DNA of 41,465 nucleotides from Clostridia bacterium. GTDB taxonomy: Bacteria; Bacillota; Clostridia; TANB77; CAG-508. The DNA is taken from NCBI GenBank assembly GCA_022798335.1, contig JAAWMH010000028.1:1-41465 (forward strand), in the 5' to 3' direction. Under the pieces are notes generated by a model, which was not told the origin of the DNA, did no database searches, and was given only the letters and a program-made list of their open reading frames with translations. A program made the position numbers and the translations under genes. Numbering within the stretch: the stretch's first letter is position 1; every line of letters begins with the position of its first letter. Below are positions 40,127 through 41,465 of this stretch, piece after piece.

Positions 40127-41465
40127 TTAAAATCTGGTATCATTATTTTTCTTTTTATTCTTGTTTTGCTTGTTTTCATCTGGTATAGTTACTTTTCTAG
40201 CAATATTATTTGCAATTTCATTATCGTTGCTATCAAATATGCCATTTTTATATAAATCATCACTAACAATTTTATAGTTATTATCTTTATCATAGTAAAT
40301 TCTTTTGTGAAAACGACTCATAATATTATGCCAAAATCCTTTGAATTTCTGTAATTCTTGTTTTAGTTTTTCTTTTTCAGTTTGTAATCTACCTATAATC
40401 TTGTCTTTAGTAGATAGTTCCCTTTTTAAGCTATCGATTTGATTATCTTTTAGTTCTACTTCATATTTAAGTGAACGATTTTCCTTTTCTATTTCAAAAG
40501 CAGAGTGTTCAAACTCTTTAATTGCCATATTTAAATCATTTACACTTCTAACTGTCTGGGTTATATCTTTTACATCTTCTGTATAATTTTTGATTTTCTG
40601 GACATCCTCGCTTGAAATAACCATATTATTTTTATTCATCAAAGTAGGTTTTAAATTATCTAAAATTTTATCTATATCTTTGCTTGTACTATCTATTTTT
40701 TTAGTTTGATTATTTGCTTCCTTTAGTCTTTCTTCTTTTTTCTCTAATTGCCTTTTTATTTCTCTGTAATCTCCCATATCTTTAATGTCTATATCTCGAT
40801 TTCTACCTTTTTTCTTTTGTTTTAATAGTGAATTTTCACAATAGACTTTATTATAAGATTTTATACAACAAACTCTCATTTCATCTTGTATTTGTTGTAA
40901 AGATTCTTTCGTAAAAACTTTTGACTTCGCAGGTTGTTTTCTCATACCTCTTTTATAATCTTCTTTTATTGGGACACCTACAATGTGCATATGTGGAGAT
41001 GTTTCATCAAAGTGAATTACTGCATTTGCTACTTTAAATTCTGGTACAATTCTTATTAAATCTTGCACTTGCTCTTTATAAACTTGTGTCATCCCCCTTT
41101 TGTAATAGTCATCTTTATAATTCCAAAAATCCATATCTCCGAGTTCTATAATAAATTCACAAGCTAAATCTTTTTGCTTATCTTGTGATATATGCTTAAA
41201 ATAATCTTTTATTTTTCTATCTTCACGAGTTTGCTTGTTATTATATTCAATTCTTGCTTGTTCAAATTCTTGAAGATATAAGTTTTGCATATCTTGGTAT
41301 AAATTATCAGTTCCAAAGATTATTTGTATATTTTCTTTGTCATTATCATAATCTCTTAGATTATGCTTATTCACTTTTGATAATTGAGTAGCATTTTGTA
41401 TTCCATTATTTGAAAATGATGTTTCTCCTGATGGATTATTTTTTGCAACTTCTTTGGCTTTTGCT
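40127..41465 (-). CDS. MobV/Pre-family relaxase, N-terminus beyond the window
   Basis: The frame is open to the right edge (upstream residues read KEVAKNNPSGETSFSNNG, then ATQLSKVNKHNLRDYDND), so the true start is outside; the GTG at 41374 is only an internal codon. The metal-binding HxDExxPHxH motif appears as HFDETSPHMHIVGVPI at about a third of the visible part. The first block HNLRDYDN also fits the MobV type. The C-terminal ~200 residues are coiled coil (LKYEVELKDNQIDSLKREL). It nicks oriT and pilots DNA in mobilisation of plasmids or integrated elements. An integrated mobilisable element therefore extends beyond the right edge. Confidence 0.9.
   Translation of the reverse strand, partial: AKAKEVAKNNPSGETSFSNNGIQNATQLSKVNKHNLRDYDNDKENIQIIFGTDNLYQDMQNLYLQEFEQARIEYNNKQTREDRKIKDYFKHISQDKQKDLACEFIIELGDMDFWNYKDDYYKRGMTQVYKEQVQDLIRIVPEFKVANAVIHFDETSPHMHIVGVPIKEDYKRGMRKQPAKSKVFTKESLQQIQDEMRVCCIKSYNKVYCENSLLKQKKKGRNRDIDIKDMGDYREIKRQLEKKEERLKEANNQTKKIDSTSKDIDKILDNLKPTLMNKNNMVISSEDVQKIKNYTEDVKDITQTVRSVNDLNMAIKEFEHSAFEIEKENRSLKYEVELKDNQIDSLKRELSTKDKIIGRLQTEKEKLKQELQKFKGFWHNIMSRFHKRIYYDKDNNYKIVSDDLYKNGIFDSNDNEIANNIARKVTIPDENKQNKNKKKNNDTRF

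Noticed and set aside
1..41465. CRISPR arrays, rRNA or tRNA genes
   Set aside because: No regularly spaced repeats, rRNA-like blocks or tRNA cloverleafs were recognised by eye on either strand.

Overview
The window is AT-rich Firmicutes DNA. It has strong AGGAGG-type ribosome binding sites, sigma-A promoters with 17-bp spacers, a T-box leader, class A RNase P RNA and a der-plsY-gpsA cluster. These suggest an uncultured low-GC Clostridia lineage, probably from a gut community. The lineage call is inference.

Layout. 1-2360: accessory genes and gene remnants. 2364-4509: a GC-richer aminotransferase-GNAT gene, probably acquired. 4529-7900: ppaC and a NatAB-like ABC exporter. 7915-10213: a pair of putative DNA-repair proteins (DUF4130 type and radical SAM). 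10266-20824: ispH, a HAD nucleotidase, an MFS transporter, a TetR-controlled heterodimeric ABC exporter, two orphan genes and a TVP38 membrane protein. 20838-22573: T-box and glyQS. 22612-23031: a GC-rich orphan transcript on the minus strand. 23144-28813: ATP-grasp protein, flippase and ppdK. 28890-34461: an orphan gene, rpmF, comEB, der, plsY, gpsA, a zinc-ribbon protein and dtd. 34507-37793: two orphan genes, rnpB, and an HD-RluA operon. 37859-41465: accessory or mobile DNA with a histidine phosphatase, a candidate type I toxin-antitoxin locus, a small RNA, two small proteins and a MobV relaxase.

Main finding. Five otherwise ordinary genes (ABC ATPase, radical SAM protein, ABC exporter subunit, TVP38 protein and Der GTPase) are each interrupted by a +1 shift; the radical SAM gene has two. 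All six shifts fall on an in-frame CGG codon. Skipping the C and reading the next three bases as GGN (glycine) restores the family sequence: KPG, KPGE, IPGS, DTGGIE and so on. Reading by eye, I found no CGG used as arginine in the other low-GC, conserved genes here. CGG appears as arginine only in five accessory or orphan genes. The simplest reading is that CGG has lost its arginine meaning in the core genome and is decoded as a +1 frameshift or a C-GGN quadruplet glycine codon. Genes carrying arginine CGG would then be foreign, or the exceptions that limit the idea.

Second system. At 38772-39120 a 37-residue hydrophobic peptide gene with a strong RBS faces a convergent short RNA across a shared bidirectional terminator. 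The two 5' regions form an inverted repeat. This is the layout of a type I toxin-antitoxin module.
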